A DNA stretch of 64,000 nucleotides from Camarhynchus parvulus (lineage: Eukaryota; Chordata; Aves; Passeriformes; Thraupidae): assembly GCF_901933205.1 (NCBI RefSeq), contig NC_044584.1, forward strand, positions 9,961,001-10,025,000, in the 5' to 3' direction. The translations under genes were made by a program, and so were the position numbers. Below the pieces are notes generated by a model, which worked only from the letters and a program-made list of their open reading frames with translations, ran no database searches and had not been told where the DNA came from. This document shows positions 1 to 11,001 of the stretch, piece by piece. Within the stretch, counting starts at the first letter, position 1. Each line of letters opens with the position of its first letter.

Positions 1-1834
1 CCTGGCTGGGTGAAATGGGTTTTTGCTTTCCATTGCAGTGACACCAAGATCAGGTGAGCAGCGAGAAACAGTGTCCTGTCTGAGGCACAGCTAATTATTA
101 GGCGGGAGATTGATAGAACCCGTTAAACACACAGAGAAACTGTTTAATTAAAGCAATTAGAAACATAAACCCCTTTGAATTCTAAGGGAAGAAGGCTTGT
201 CTGGGTTCTGGGTTGTTTGTTGTTGGTTGTTTTTGTTTGGATGGTGTTGGATTTTTTGGGTTCGGGGGATTTTTTTCAGGGGGAGGGTGGCAGTGGGTTG
301 AAATTTTATACAGCCAGAAGTCCACCCCCTTCTTTACTAGCTCCTGGTTTGGGTAATGAACATACTAATGAGTTTTCTTGGCTTGGCAGTGAGTGATTGT
401 TTTTTAAAGCTGTAAGAGAGGCAGCTGGTAGCTGCTCTGCAGAGGGGAATTCATCTGTGCCTTACCCAGAGCATCACATCCCTCTAGTGAGCACCAGCTC
501 CAAACAAACACTACATCAAAGACTCAAGGTAATTTGTGCTGCTTCAAATCCTTAGTCTAAGTTTCCAGCAATTATTTTTGTAGAAAAGAATAGAAGTTTC
601 ATAGTAATTAGGCAGCCACGTTTAGGAATTTGAGTATTAAAAAAAAAAGTATGGGAATCAATGAACTCCCTATCATGATTTTCTTGTTATCTGTGTATAC
701 ATTCATAATTATATCTCTTCATAAGAGAATTTAGGCATTCCTTTGGAATACATATATTTATGTGAGTGCATGTGTGATAATACATATATTTTCACAAGAA
801 TCTGAGTGTGCAGTATCTTGACAAACCCTTTAAATTTTAATGCTTAATTTCATACTGACAATTTAGTTTCCTGTGAGAGGTACTGAACGTGACAGGAATT
901 TCAGCATTGTAAAACTGCCAGAAGGCTTTTACCTGCTTGAAAAAGAACTAATAGAGCTATTATTGTTTAATAAACAACATGCCTGTACCCCAGATAGCTC
1001 CTCTGAATGAACTGAATGTCCCAGAGGAATCTGATTCAGTATCATTTTTAGATGAGATTTGCAATTCTTCTCATGAATGAATTTTTTTTCTTTTTAAGCA
1101 AGAGATATTTAATTGAATGTAATTAAATCACTCTACAATCAACACAGGTTTTAATAGTGAAGTGCTCCTTGATGGGTTTCATAAAGTAGTGTTGGTGAAA
1201 AGCAATGGCCCAGCTCTTAGGTACACATGGCAATTTCCTCATCAGCAGGAATTTGGATAATATTCATGAATAACATTTTGATAGATTTGGGTTTTGTTGG
1301 GATTTATTTTGTCTGTCTAGGTCAAATGAGACTGATATATATTTAAAAATTCTTCTGATTAACATTGCTGCACGTATGTATGAACAGCACCCTTGCAACC
1401 TCTTTTATTCTGGCTTCAGCTACAGAAGAGCCTCACTGACTTGTGCTTTGATACTCAGTAATAGTCACCAAAAGACTCATGTAATTTTCATTACACTAAC
1501 TCAATAGGAATCATTTAACAGGCACAAATCTGTCCCTAGTTTTTAAAGGAGACATGCAAAACCTTAATGCTGCTATGGATTCATATATGTTAACACATCC
1601 CCATTTAGTGCCTGATTGGATGTTGTTGGAGGTCAGGATTTATATTTGATGGAATCAGTGACATTCAACAGAAAAATCTCAGCTTTTGTACAGAAATAAA
1701 GTAGACTCCAATTTCAATAATCTAAACTAAAACCTGATTTCCAGAGCAACACAGCATTTATGTTGTTTAATATCACTGCTCTTTGAAAGATGACAATGGC
1801 TTTTTATCTGCTTTGCCTATATCTGCATATCCAA
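1..1834. other. non-coding AT-rich DNA
   Basis: No gene, recognisable repeat family or structural RNA is visible. The longest open frame here (175-396) sits in T/G-rich low-complexity sequence and has no splice or start context that I would trust. Ordinary intergenic or intronic DNA. Confidence 0.6.
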
Positions 1835-1883
1835 AATAAATACATAAATTCCAAACTGCACATTTGGAATTTATGTATTTATT
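1835..1883. repeat. 21-bp perfect inverted repeat, 7-base spacer
   Basis: Bases 1835-1855 and 1863-1883 are exact reverse complements over 21 positions, separated by the 7-base spacer ctgcaca. Pairing stops on both outer sides (a at 1834 against c at 1884). The arms are AT-rich with a ttcc/ggaa core. As RNA or a DNA cruciform this is a perfect hairpin. It could be a trace of a small palindromic mobile element, a mutational palindrome or a pre-miRNA-like hairpin; its short total length (49 bp) argues against a typical pre-miRNA. Confidence 0.95.
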
Positions 1884-3785
1884 CCTTTCCAGACACCCAG
1901 GACAGGTTGTAAAGCCTGTATAAATGTTCCTACTGAATTCTTATATGTATGGATAGAGTCCATCAATAGGCACAGAAACAAGGCTACCAGACCACATAAT
2001 AATATAAGCTAGTCACCTTTGAAATATCCTGAGGTCAGCTCAAGAAATAACCAAAATCAGGGTTACAGTCCCCAGTTGGGTAAATCACTTTGGGATTTCT
2101 GAAGCCTTCCTAAGTATCAATTTCTTGTAGCCAGGTCTGCCGGGAAGTTTTAATTCATTTTAGCAAAAGTAGCTCTCTGGTCTTGCTTTACTTTCTTTTC
2201 TTTGCAGTGAATATTCACCAGAAGAGACCCCAAAGGCACGAGAACAAATCATGCAAGCTTGGAGAGCACTGCCTGCTAAGAGGACAGTTACTGCCAGTAA
2301 GCACCAGTTTAGTGAGCTTTGAACTGAGCTATATGCAATAGCCAGAAAGTTTGGCTTTATGTGCCAAATTGCAACACAGCAGCACATTCTCAACTAAATC
2401 ACACCATGGTCCTTCACACTATATCAACAAAACTCCAGAGAAGGATAACATTTGGGATTCTGTTCAGAATCCCATCCTGGCTCTGTTTAGAGGTACTGTA
2501 AAACAACTTTGAAACCACTCATCCATTCTCACCTTAAGGCAGTTTTCCTACAATGCTGTTTTTATGGTGGCACTAAAGTCTCCATGTACCAGCAGCTTCC
2601 ACTGGTGTGGGAGTTTTATTATCAAGTGAAAAAAGTGCTGATACACAGAATTATTGTAGGTTTAGCACCTGCTAAATTGGCACTGCTGTATCTGAAGCTG
2701 ATCTGAGTCTATAGACTGGAGAAATTGAGAGTAGTAATATGACAGGTTTGACTGATTTAAGCACTAGGCTGATTCCAGCAGTGATAAACTGATCACAGTT
2801 TCTCTCTTCCCTACCCAAGAATGGTTTTGTTTTCTAAAATGACTTTCAGACTTTAACTTGGCTGCAAATGTGAGAACTCCAGAGCAATTTTACTCTTTGT
2901 TTCTTTTCAGAAGTCAAGCATAATTTCTTATGGGTCCTTTCCTAAACCTAACATCAGGTCATTCATGCAAGTATTTAATTTTGTTTACATGGGGTTTTTT
3001 TCCCTTTCAGTAAATTTATTAATTGTTTTGACAGTTTCATAAATCAGACACTTCAAAAAGTATTTTTATTAATATGCCCTGAAAAAGGCCATGACATTTA
3101 CAAAGACAAGAGAAAAAGTTACACTTTCATTAATTAAATAATTATTCCTGCCACCAGATTCTTAGAGAACCATTTTTATCATAAGGATAAAATAAAAGAT
3201 ATTTCAACAACTGCTTATAACCAGCTACTTTTAGAGATTTTGTGGTTGCATACAAAAACTCCAACTGCAGTTACAGCAACATGTGGGAAACAGGGTAAAA
3301 GTTTTCAAAAATGTCTTTGTAGACCAAGAATTCAAAATATTTGTTATTTCTAAACTTGAAAAAATCCAAGAGCTTTACTTCATGAAAATCAGATCAACAC
3401 TTCAGTTAGAATAAATTCCAAGAAAAATTTAAGTCCTGAATAATGATATGATTTCAAAATGGACCCACATTGAACTGATTAAATCAGCATAATAAAGCAT
3501 AGAAATATCCCTTTTAAAAGCTGCATTTCCCTTAAATTAGTTTAACAGCACCATAAACAAAGATCCAGGAATTATCCCGAGAAAACGAGCCCTAAGAAGG
3601 TAAAAAAAATGCTTTAAGAACTGGCATGCAGCTACTTTGGCAGGAAAGAGTTCAAAGTCTGCCCAGCAGGGTTCTCACCATGGGGGCTGCCCTTAAACCC
3701 CTCCGTGTGCAGGAGCAGCAGAGCCTCCCTGCACGGGGCAGGGGCTCTGCAGCTCCAGCACAAATCTGGGTCAGCTGCTGTCACA
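1884..3785. other. non-coding DNA, nothing specific seen
   Basis: AT-rich sequence without recognisable exons or repeat families. Short open frames at 2160-2393 and 2509-2706 look like chance. Confidence 0.6.
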
Positions 3786-3905
3786 CATTCCTTAGTCAGG
3801 TATTGAGCACAGGATCTTCTGTAACTGCTTGGTGTCACACTGCCTCCCCACTCCCACCAAACATCCCCAGCTCATTCCTTAGTCGGTTATGGAGCACAGG
3901 ATCTT
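3786..3905 (+). repeat. 33-bp direct repeat, two copies 87 bp apart
   Basis: Segments 3786-3818 and 3873-3905 both begin cattccttagtc and end gagcacaggatctt, matching at 30 of 33 positions. They lie in a locally GC-richer patch (about 3650-3930). This looks like a small local tandem-type duplication whose intervening part has diverged. No family is recognised. Confidence 0.85.
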
Positions 3906-6879
3906 TGGAGCAGCCCCATGACAGGGCCTAAGAGGGTGACAAAGTAGAGCCCTTGCTTTTTTTAATAATAAACTTACAGCTCCCTGAGAACATTTTACTA
4001 CTTTATGCTAAAATCCTTGGGAGAAGATGCTCAAGTAGTTCATTTATGGAATCAAGCAGAATTAAAATACAGAAAAAAATCCAAACTCAAATATCCAGAG
4101 TGCAGAAAAAAATCTCACAAACATTTCTCTCTGAAAACACCTGCTCCACCTGTGTTTGACAGAGGCTCTTGGAAGGTTTTGAGTCTGCCTGGAGCAGCAA
4201 GTGTAATGAGGTAGGTGTTACCAACACCTTTTTACAGCAGAACCCTCTGCAGGGTGCCAGAGCAGACCCAGAGAGAGCAGAGCAGCTTTGGAGCAGCTGG
4301 GACACCTTGCCCATGGGCATGGAGTGCTCATCTCCCTAAAAACCACAGCACTTCCCTGCTGAAATAAAATCATTGCCACTGCCTTAACGATCAGAAATAG
4401 AAGCAGCAGCATGTGGAAAGCTGACTTGAAGGCAAAAGCCCAGAGCTGCACATTTGTGCCAGGCAATGAGGCAGCAGCACAATCAGAGAATCCTCCTCCC
4501 TTAGCCTGCAGCCTCAGCCCCACGGTGCTGGAGCTGTTCCTGCAGCTGCACCAGAAGGATTTACACAGACACACCCCAGCGAGGTTCTCCTGCCAGAACA
4601 AAGGCACTAAAACATCTCCTGCTCTCCACTGACTCGGGCATTTATCCCAGACAAAGAGACATAGATCAAAATCCTGTAAAACCCGTAAGATTATGGATAG
4701 CAGGCACCATACCCATATAATTCTTCATAAGTGGCAGAGCTGCCAAATCCTACCTAGCCCAGTTCCAGCACTGCTCTGTGATTAGCATGAGGCTGAGTGA
4801 GATGCATCTGCATTTTTTTAATTCCCGTTTTTTTAAAACCAAACCATACAGAAATCTTTTTCTAGCTTTATTAAATCAAATGTACATGCAGGGAAAATAA
4901 AAGTACAGATGCATCATTTGAATACACAAATACAGTTTCCACAGAGAACTGTGAATCAGGTTTCTTCTGCTGTTATAATTTACAATTACTTATCACGTTA
5001 GCTCTTAATTGTCTTTTCAGAGTGCACTCAATTACAAAATTAGAATCCTTATCTTCCTGTAACAGCCACCTTCTAGACAGATCCACATAAAATGTGCAAA
5101 TTGACTAGAATATTTTTCCTTATCCTGTTCCTGTTCACCAAAAGATTGTCCTTAATCCAAGCTTAAGTATGTTTTTGTTTTTCTGCTAAAGAAAGTAAAC
5201 TGACTGCTTTCTGGAAGTGGCTTATTAGCCATTTGCTTACACAGAGACCAGGTAGTGTCATGGATGAATTCTTTTACACAAAATCCTAATTTTGCCTTAT
5301 TTTTTTAAGGCCAACTTTTGGCAGTAAGGCATTCTCTATAGTCCCTTTTTGTATGACAGCAATCATTCACTCCAAATGACAGAGGAAGAAACAAATGTTT
5401 CGTATTTCATCCTTTCCCCATGTCTTTTGAAAAGCAGGGAGAAATTCTCAATGTTTTGTTCAACACCCTTGTTTTATGGATGTGGTCATCCACTTCAAAA
5501 GGGCTGAAACAACAAAAATCCCTTCCTGCTTTCACTGAAGCATTATTAGATACTCCCCACATACCATTGACTCATGCTGAGCAGGAGAGTAAAACACAAG
5601 CACACCAAAACCCCCCATCTTTTGCAGGAGGCTGTTTTCCCCAGCTAATCAAAGAGGATGAAATGCAGAGCCAAGGCCCAGGGCTGGATGCTTTGCAGCT
5701 TTAAACACGTCTCAAATACACTGGATGGATTGTGATCGAGGAAATAAAACCTGAGCACCTTTCAAAGTCTGCCAGGATCAAATCTATGTTTCATCCAAAG
5801 CAGAAAACTTTGACATCTTACAAATTCAAGCGGTAATAGCCTGTGAAAAAGGACAGTTAAATATTAATGCCTGTACAAATAACAGGCCTCACTCATTTGG
5901 AGTGCCATTTATTTCCCTTTTCCATGCTCTCCTGAATGTATTTGCATTTTCTTTTTAGAGGAGACCTAAGTAAGGCTTTCCACCCCAACTCATAAAATAG
6001 TTTATACAGCCCAGTTTTTCACATCTCTCCACTGGCACACACGTGAACACTCAGGCACAGGGGCTGAGTGCCAGCACTGCATCAGAGCTAACAGGAACCT
6101 GCACACACCTGCAGATTGGCACATCAGTGCTCGTTTCCCTGATGTGGGAGCCCCTGCTCCTTGCTCAGACTCTGTCTGCACACAGCTCCCAGAGAGATCC
6201 TTGCTGCCCTCTGAGATGGGCTCAAGGCTGGACAGGTCCATGCAGCAGCTGGATAAACAGTGTCCAGCTGTGCAACTGGGGGTTCTACCACCTCTGCTTG
6301 CAGGATTTTGTAGCCTCATCCCAGTCCACAGGAGAAAAAAAATCTATTTCTATCAATGCCTGAAAGGAGCCTGCACAGGAGGTTCCAAAACACAGGGAGT
6401 TCCTGTCTGACACCACAGTGCACAAAGGGTATTGTGTCCACAATGTGTCCACATTTAAGGCTCAACCTCCAAGCAGCACCAATTTCTCAACATCTATTTT
6501 TTGGTTACTTATCTCAAAAGCTTCCCGTGGACAAAATGTTTTGGGAAAATTAGAATGAAGAAAGATGGGTTATTTATGCACCAGTCCAAAATCAGTGGGA
6601 GTCTCTTACTGGACTTCATGGTTTTAACAGCAAAGAAATGGTGAAAAGGGATTTTTAGGATGGTATACATGGATAAGTGCATAATTCTGCCCGTCTGGCA
6701 CTGTGTGTTGCAAGAAAGGCATGAGAAAGATGAGTGGAGCAGACAGCAGAACTGCAACTCTAAATGAAAAGAAAGACATTGCAAAGAAAGAAAAATTCTA
6801 CGGTTTCAAGTGAGTTAAATTTTTAGTAGCTTTCAGATACGAACAGAACTCCCTAGGAAAGCCCAGAGTTGTATTTGGG
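3906..6879. other. non-coding DNA with GC-richer patches
   Basis: Sequence around 4150-4630 and 6000-6450 is richer in G and C and carries overlapping open frames on both strands (for example 4218-4607 minus, 6002-6319 minus, 6043-6363 plus). None has a convincing start, splice context or recognisable protein sequence. I see no gene. Confidence 0.5.
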
Positions 6880-7360
6880 TAACCCTTCATTAACACACAT
6901 TTATCCACTTTCCAGCCTTTACTTTCCGTGACATTTTTGCCATTTTGTAATTAAAAGGTAGCTGCATAACTTTGCATACATTTAAGGTAAGTGGTTAAAC
7001 ATTATTAATTCCATTGGTATTCTCAGTGCTAACAGTAGCCATTATTAACCTATTTGACAATATTGCAGATTCCTTTAGCATTAATGTGATTGTAATATGT
7101 AAATCCATGGGAATTCAATTGTAAATTACCATTATTCAATGTACTTAGCTTCAATGCATAATTCTGCAGTTTTTGCAGAAGGAATTACATGTTGACTCAT
7201 AAGACATAACTTTTCAGGGCTTCATAAAACCAAATGTGAGCAATTTGTACCTATAATTATATTAAAATGTAAGTGAAATATATAATGCAGCTACATTAAA
7301 GGAAATATAATGCTTATATCCTTAGCCATGTTGCTTAGAGGAAAATGTTTCATATTAAAC
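6880..7360. promoter_or_regulatory. possible conserved non-coding element (AT-rich)
   Basis: This stretch lacks repeats and long homopolymers and is dense in homeodomain-like cores (TAAT/ATTA) and motifs such as gcataatt. Vertebrate developmental enhancers often look like this. The call is inference from texture alone; no conservation can be measured here. Confidence 0.2.
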
Positions 7361-7593
7361 CAGCTCTTTGCATCAGCTACTCACGTAACACAGATTTACG
7401 TAAAAGCCAGCAGTGTGCCAACAGGAGTAAAGGCCTTAATCTAAAGAAAATTAAAGAGGAAGTTTTGACAATTTGAGTTTGGAACATATTGATTTTCAAT
7501 CTAACACAAGGGTCTGTTCCACAGTCAGTCCCTGGCTTCAGGGTGTGCTGGATAATATCCTGGCAAAATCCTTCCCTTGGGGGGAAGTCCCAC

Positions 7594-7917
7594 AAGGAGC
7601 AGCTGAGGACACTTGGTCTGTCCAGCCTGGGGCAGGCTGAGGTCAGAGCTCTGCTGGGGCTGCAGATCCCATCTCTGCTCCCTCTGACAGGACCCAGGGA
7701 AGGCTGGAGCTGGAGCTGGAGAGCAGGGAAAACAAAACCCTCTTCCCCCAGAGGGTGTTTGGCACTGGAACAGGCTCCCAGGGCAATGGTCACAGCACCA
7801 GCCCGGCAGAGCTCAAGGAGCATTTGGACAAAGCTTTGAGGGCCAGGCTGGGATTGTTTGGGTGTTGGACTCTAAGATCCTCATGGCTCCCTTCCAGCTC
7901 AGGATGTTCTATGATTT
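7594..7917 (+). mobile_element. CR1 LINE 3'-end fragment (5'-truncated)
   Basis: The sequence shows the hallmarks of the avian CR1 3' region in order: ggagcagctgagg near 7595, a cctggggcaggctgagg-type stretch, gagggtgtttggcactggaa followed by caggctcccagggcaatggt, gagcatttggacaaagct, and the terminal ttccagctcaggatgttcta at about 7892-7911. CR1 copies are usually 5'-truncated, as here, and this one has no coding potential. The copy is diverged, so it is old. Open frames on both strands across 7377-8009 are by-products of the element. Presence of CR1 is a main reason for calling the source a bird or other sauropsid. Confidence 0.9.
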
Positions 7918-9047
7918 ACACAAACAATTCTTTCTTAAAGCCCAAGGGACTTCACAGCACTCAGTCCAGGACCTCAAAGGAGAACAATCTGAACCCATTC
8001 TCACCCTGAAGTGGAGGGAGAACTTGCTCCACTCTCAAGAGCTGATCCCATTACTTCTGTGGGCTTTTTATGAAGCTGCTGGAGGAAGTCAGACAATACA
8101 TGGCATCAAAATGTCAATCATGTTCAACCAAGATTTCATTCTCTGCTCTCAGGAGTGTCATTGAGTTCAAACAGAGCTCTGTGAAATGATCAGAATTTTA
8201 TCTACACACTTTAAAGGGAGTGATCTTTTCAAGTTATTCACTTGAGTAATTTCATTGATATTTAAATTTAATGGAATTGCTCACATATACATTGGAGGTT
8301 TGCAAGTTAGTAGTCAGTAAAAAAAACCCAAACTTTTATCAATGAAGTTCAGACAAGAACTTTAGAAAAGAAAATTTTTTGCTCTAGGCTGTGCAGTAAC
8401 ATAAAATTGGGCTGAAAATTTCATGAGAAGAGGCTTTCATGGTCTGCTCACTCTAGCCAGAAATATTGCAAGAATAATTTCTGATGATGAAGACTAGAGC
8501 TGTGAACTCAATATGCTGCTCTTTTGGGCACAAAGTTCATTTGAAATTCTAGAAATAGAGGGAATTAAAAGGAAAATATTCTTGAATTTATCACCTCAGG
8601 ATTTTTTAGGGCCAACTCATGAACCCATTCCAGATGGAAATTAAATTTGCATCTGTCAATAACCAAGTTTCAGAACATGGAATTAGTTCTCAGTTAAATA
8701 ATCTTCGAGCGAAGGAGGACTGAAGCCTGAACAGACTCTTAACAGAAGAACACCACGTTTCCTAGCTAGTTAGCAATTTTTTTTCCTCTTAGAATTCATT
8801 CCATTCCCCCTGGTGTTTTTTCAAGCTCTCAGCTGTAGTTTTATTTAGTAAAATGGAGGAGACAAACAAGCGGTGCATCTCTGACAATACATGTAACAGA
8901 CCCCTGCCACCAAGGCTGAGGTGCACAGGAGCTGGGACAGCCATGTTATAACATCCCATATAACAATGTTATATTCCATATCCATTCCATCCCCCAGCAA
9001 AGGCTGGGCAGGAGAGCAGAGCCCAAAATCACTGTGCACACCCTGAG

Positions 9048-9065
9048 CCAGCCCTGCAGGGCTGG
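9048..9065. repeat. 18-bp perfect palindrome
   Basis: The sequence ccagccctgcagggctgg equals its own reverse complement. It is GC-rich in otherwise mixed DNA. Significance is unknown; it could be a chance palindrome. Confidence 0.9.
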
Positions 9066-10985
9066 AATAACATCACAGCTCTGGCACTGTGTGCACACAG
9101 ATCAATACCTGCATCCCACAGGTGACACAAACCCCTGTCCCACCTTCCTGTCTCTGCACCCAGCCCAGCGATTAAAGGAGAGCAGGGAGCAGGTGATCTC
9201 ACTGCACAAAGGGGATATAATTGGGCTCAGTACATCCCTGAATTAATCCAGTATTTCAGGGTAGCATTCTTTGTGCTGCAGCAGATATTCAGCACCCTCA
9301 CATCTATCAGAACAATTGTAGCAAATGCCACAGTGTACTTTGCCTTTTCTGCAGCAATATTCTGCTTTACCCTTCTCTCTCCTTTTAATGACTTCAGGGA
9401 CGTCAGGTGTTCTTCAACCTTTACAGCCAACAAAGCACCAAGCCTACAACTGGCACAAAACCTTTCTGCTGTGCCTGCAGCTACAGCTGTCCAAGGGAGA
9501 TTTTTTGTCATTTTGGACTCAAATTCTTTGAATTATTGATGGCAAAGACAGTCATACAATATTTAGTAGGTTTAGCTACCTCCAGACTGTGTAAAGTTTT
9601 AATCCTTCCTCCTCCATTTATAGCACACAGACGAGAAAAACCAAGCAGCTTAACATTTCTTTAGCTGCAAACTGTGTCTATTAGCTGGCACTCTTGCAGC
9701 CTTAAAGAGTGAGCACACAGCTGTGCAACAGAGCTTCCTTAGGAAAAGGATGTGCTGGAGTTTGCTACCTACAGAACAGAACATTTCACATGTCTAAGAA
9801 ACAGAAGGGTAAGAAATTCCCTAATTCCCTAGAGAGAGAGGGAGGGACAGATGATGCTCTGGCTTCTGTGTTTCTGCTGATCACATTTTGATACCACCTT
9901 GGTTTAGCTGTAGGACTGAGAGCAGCACCCCTCAAAAGGAGGTGGAAAAGGAAAAGCTCAGCGAGTTCTCTGCAAGAGTGTTAGAAAACACTGGAAGCAG
10001 AATAAGGCTGGATTGTAGATTATTCAACACACATATTTTGCCACAGGGAATAATCTTCCCACAGAACTAGCAGCTCTTTTGGTTTTCACTTCAATAGCCC
10101 CATTGGGAGGCTTTTAACACTGACTTCTTCCCCCCTCCAAGAAGCAGTGCAAAGCTGGAGCAGGGATGGCTGTTTGAGCCCGTTCCCACTGACATTAATG
10201 GTAAGCCCCACATTGCTTGCTCATGTCAATAGTTTTAAAATAAGGATCAGCCAGTGTTAAATACTGATCACTGTGTAAACCTGAGAAAAATGTTAACATT
10301 CATAGGAAGCCAAGAGTAATGTTTGGTTTTTCTACCCTATTAGGTTGCCCTTTCAACTTTCCGAATTTGTATTCACTGTTTATCTTTCTGGCTCAGCCAA
10401 AGCCTTCCTTTCCAGTTGTCTGGGAGAAATACATGTCACAAATAATCCTTACCTTCTTTTTTCCCCCATCTTTACCCATTCCTATTGTAAGTATTATTGA
10501 AAAGAAAAAAGGGGGAAAAAAAACAAAGCCGGGACTCTGGGGATGATAGATTTTTCAGAATGATCTGGCTGGGCTTGTCAGAACAGACTGCAGCTATCAA
10601 GCCCACTAATCATACAATTCAGCTGAGGAGCAGTACATCCAAATCTCCCCCCAATGTTAGGCACATTTGGCTTTAAATGGGCCAGATTTGATCATCTGAG
10701 GTGCACCAGAAAGCTACAGTCATAGACAAGGACTCTTCCCTCCCTGCAAATCCATAAATTCCCTTCCTACAGCAGCAATGGTGGTCAGAGCCCATCTCCT
10801 CCCAAACATCTTCTGAAGGAAACCCTACTGGAAGAGCCTTTCAGGCTAAAAAGACAAAGGAAATAGTCAAATGAAAAAACATCAAGGGCCTGATCTAGAA
10901 GACAGGAGCTGCTTTTGAGCAAGAGGGAGACAGAAAAAATCATTTGCACCAGATTCATACCAGAGGATGTTCAGGTGTGACTTAC

Positions 10986-11001
10986 CTGTGGCAATGCCTA
11001 T
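10986..11001 (-). other. possible 16-bp microexon
   Basis: Read on the minus strand, a pyrimidine-rich acceptor (cttgtttcctttacttag) is followed by 16 bases (atag...acag) and then a consensus donor gtaagt. All three reading frames are too short to judge. Strong-looking splice pairs occur by chance in introns, so this is only a pointer. Confidence 0.15.

Noticed and set aside
4218..4607. 129-codon minus-strand open frame
   Set aside because: GC-richer patch with open frames on both strands and no recognisable protein.
7377..7823. 148-codon minus-strand open frame
   Set aside because: It lies antisense across the CR1 fragment; its openness reflects the repeat's composition.
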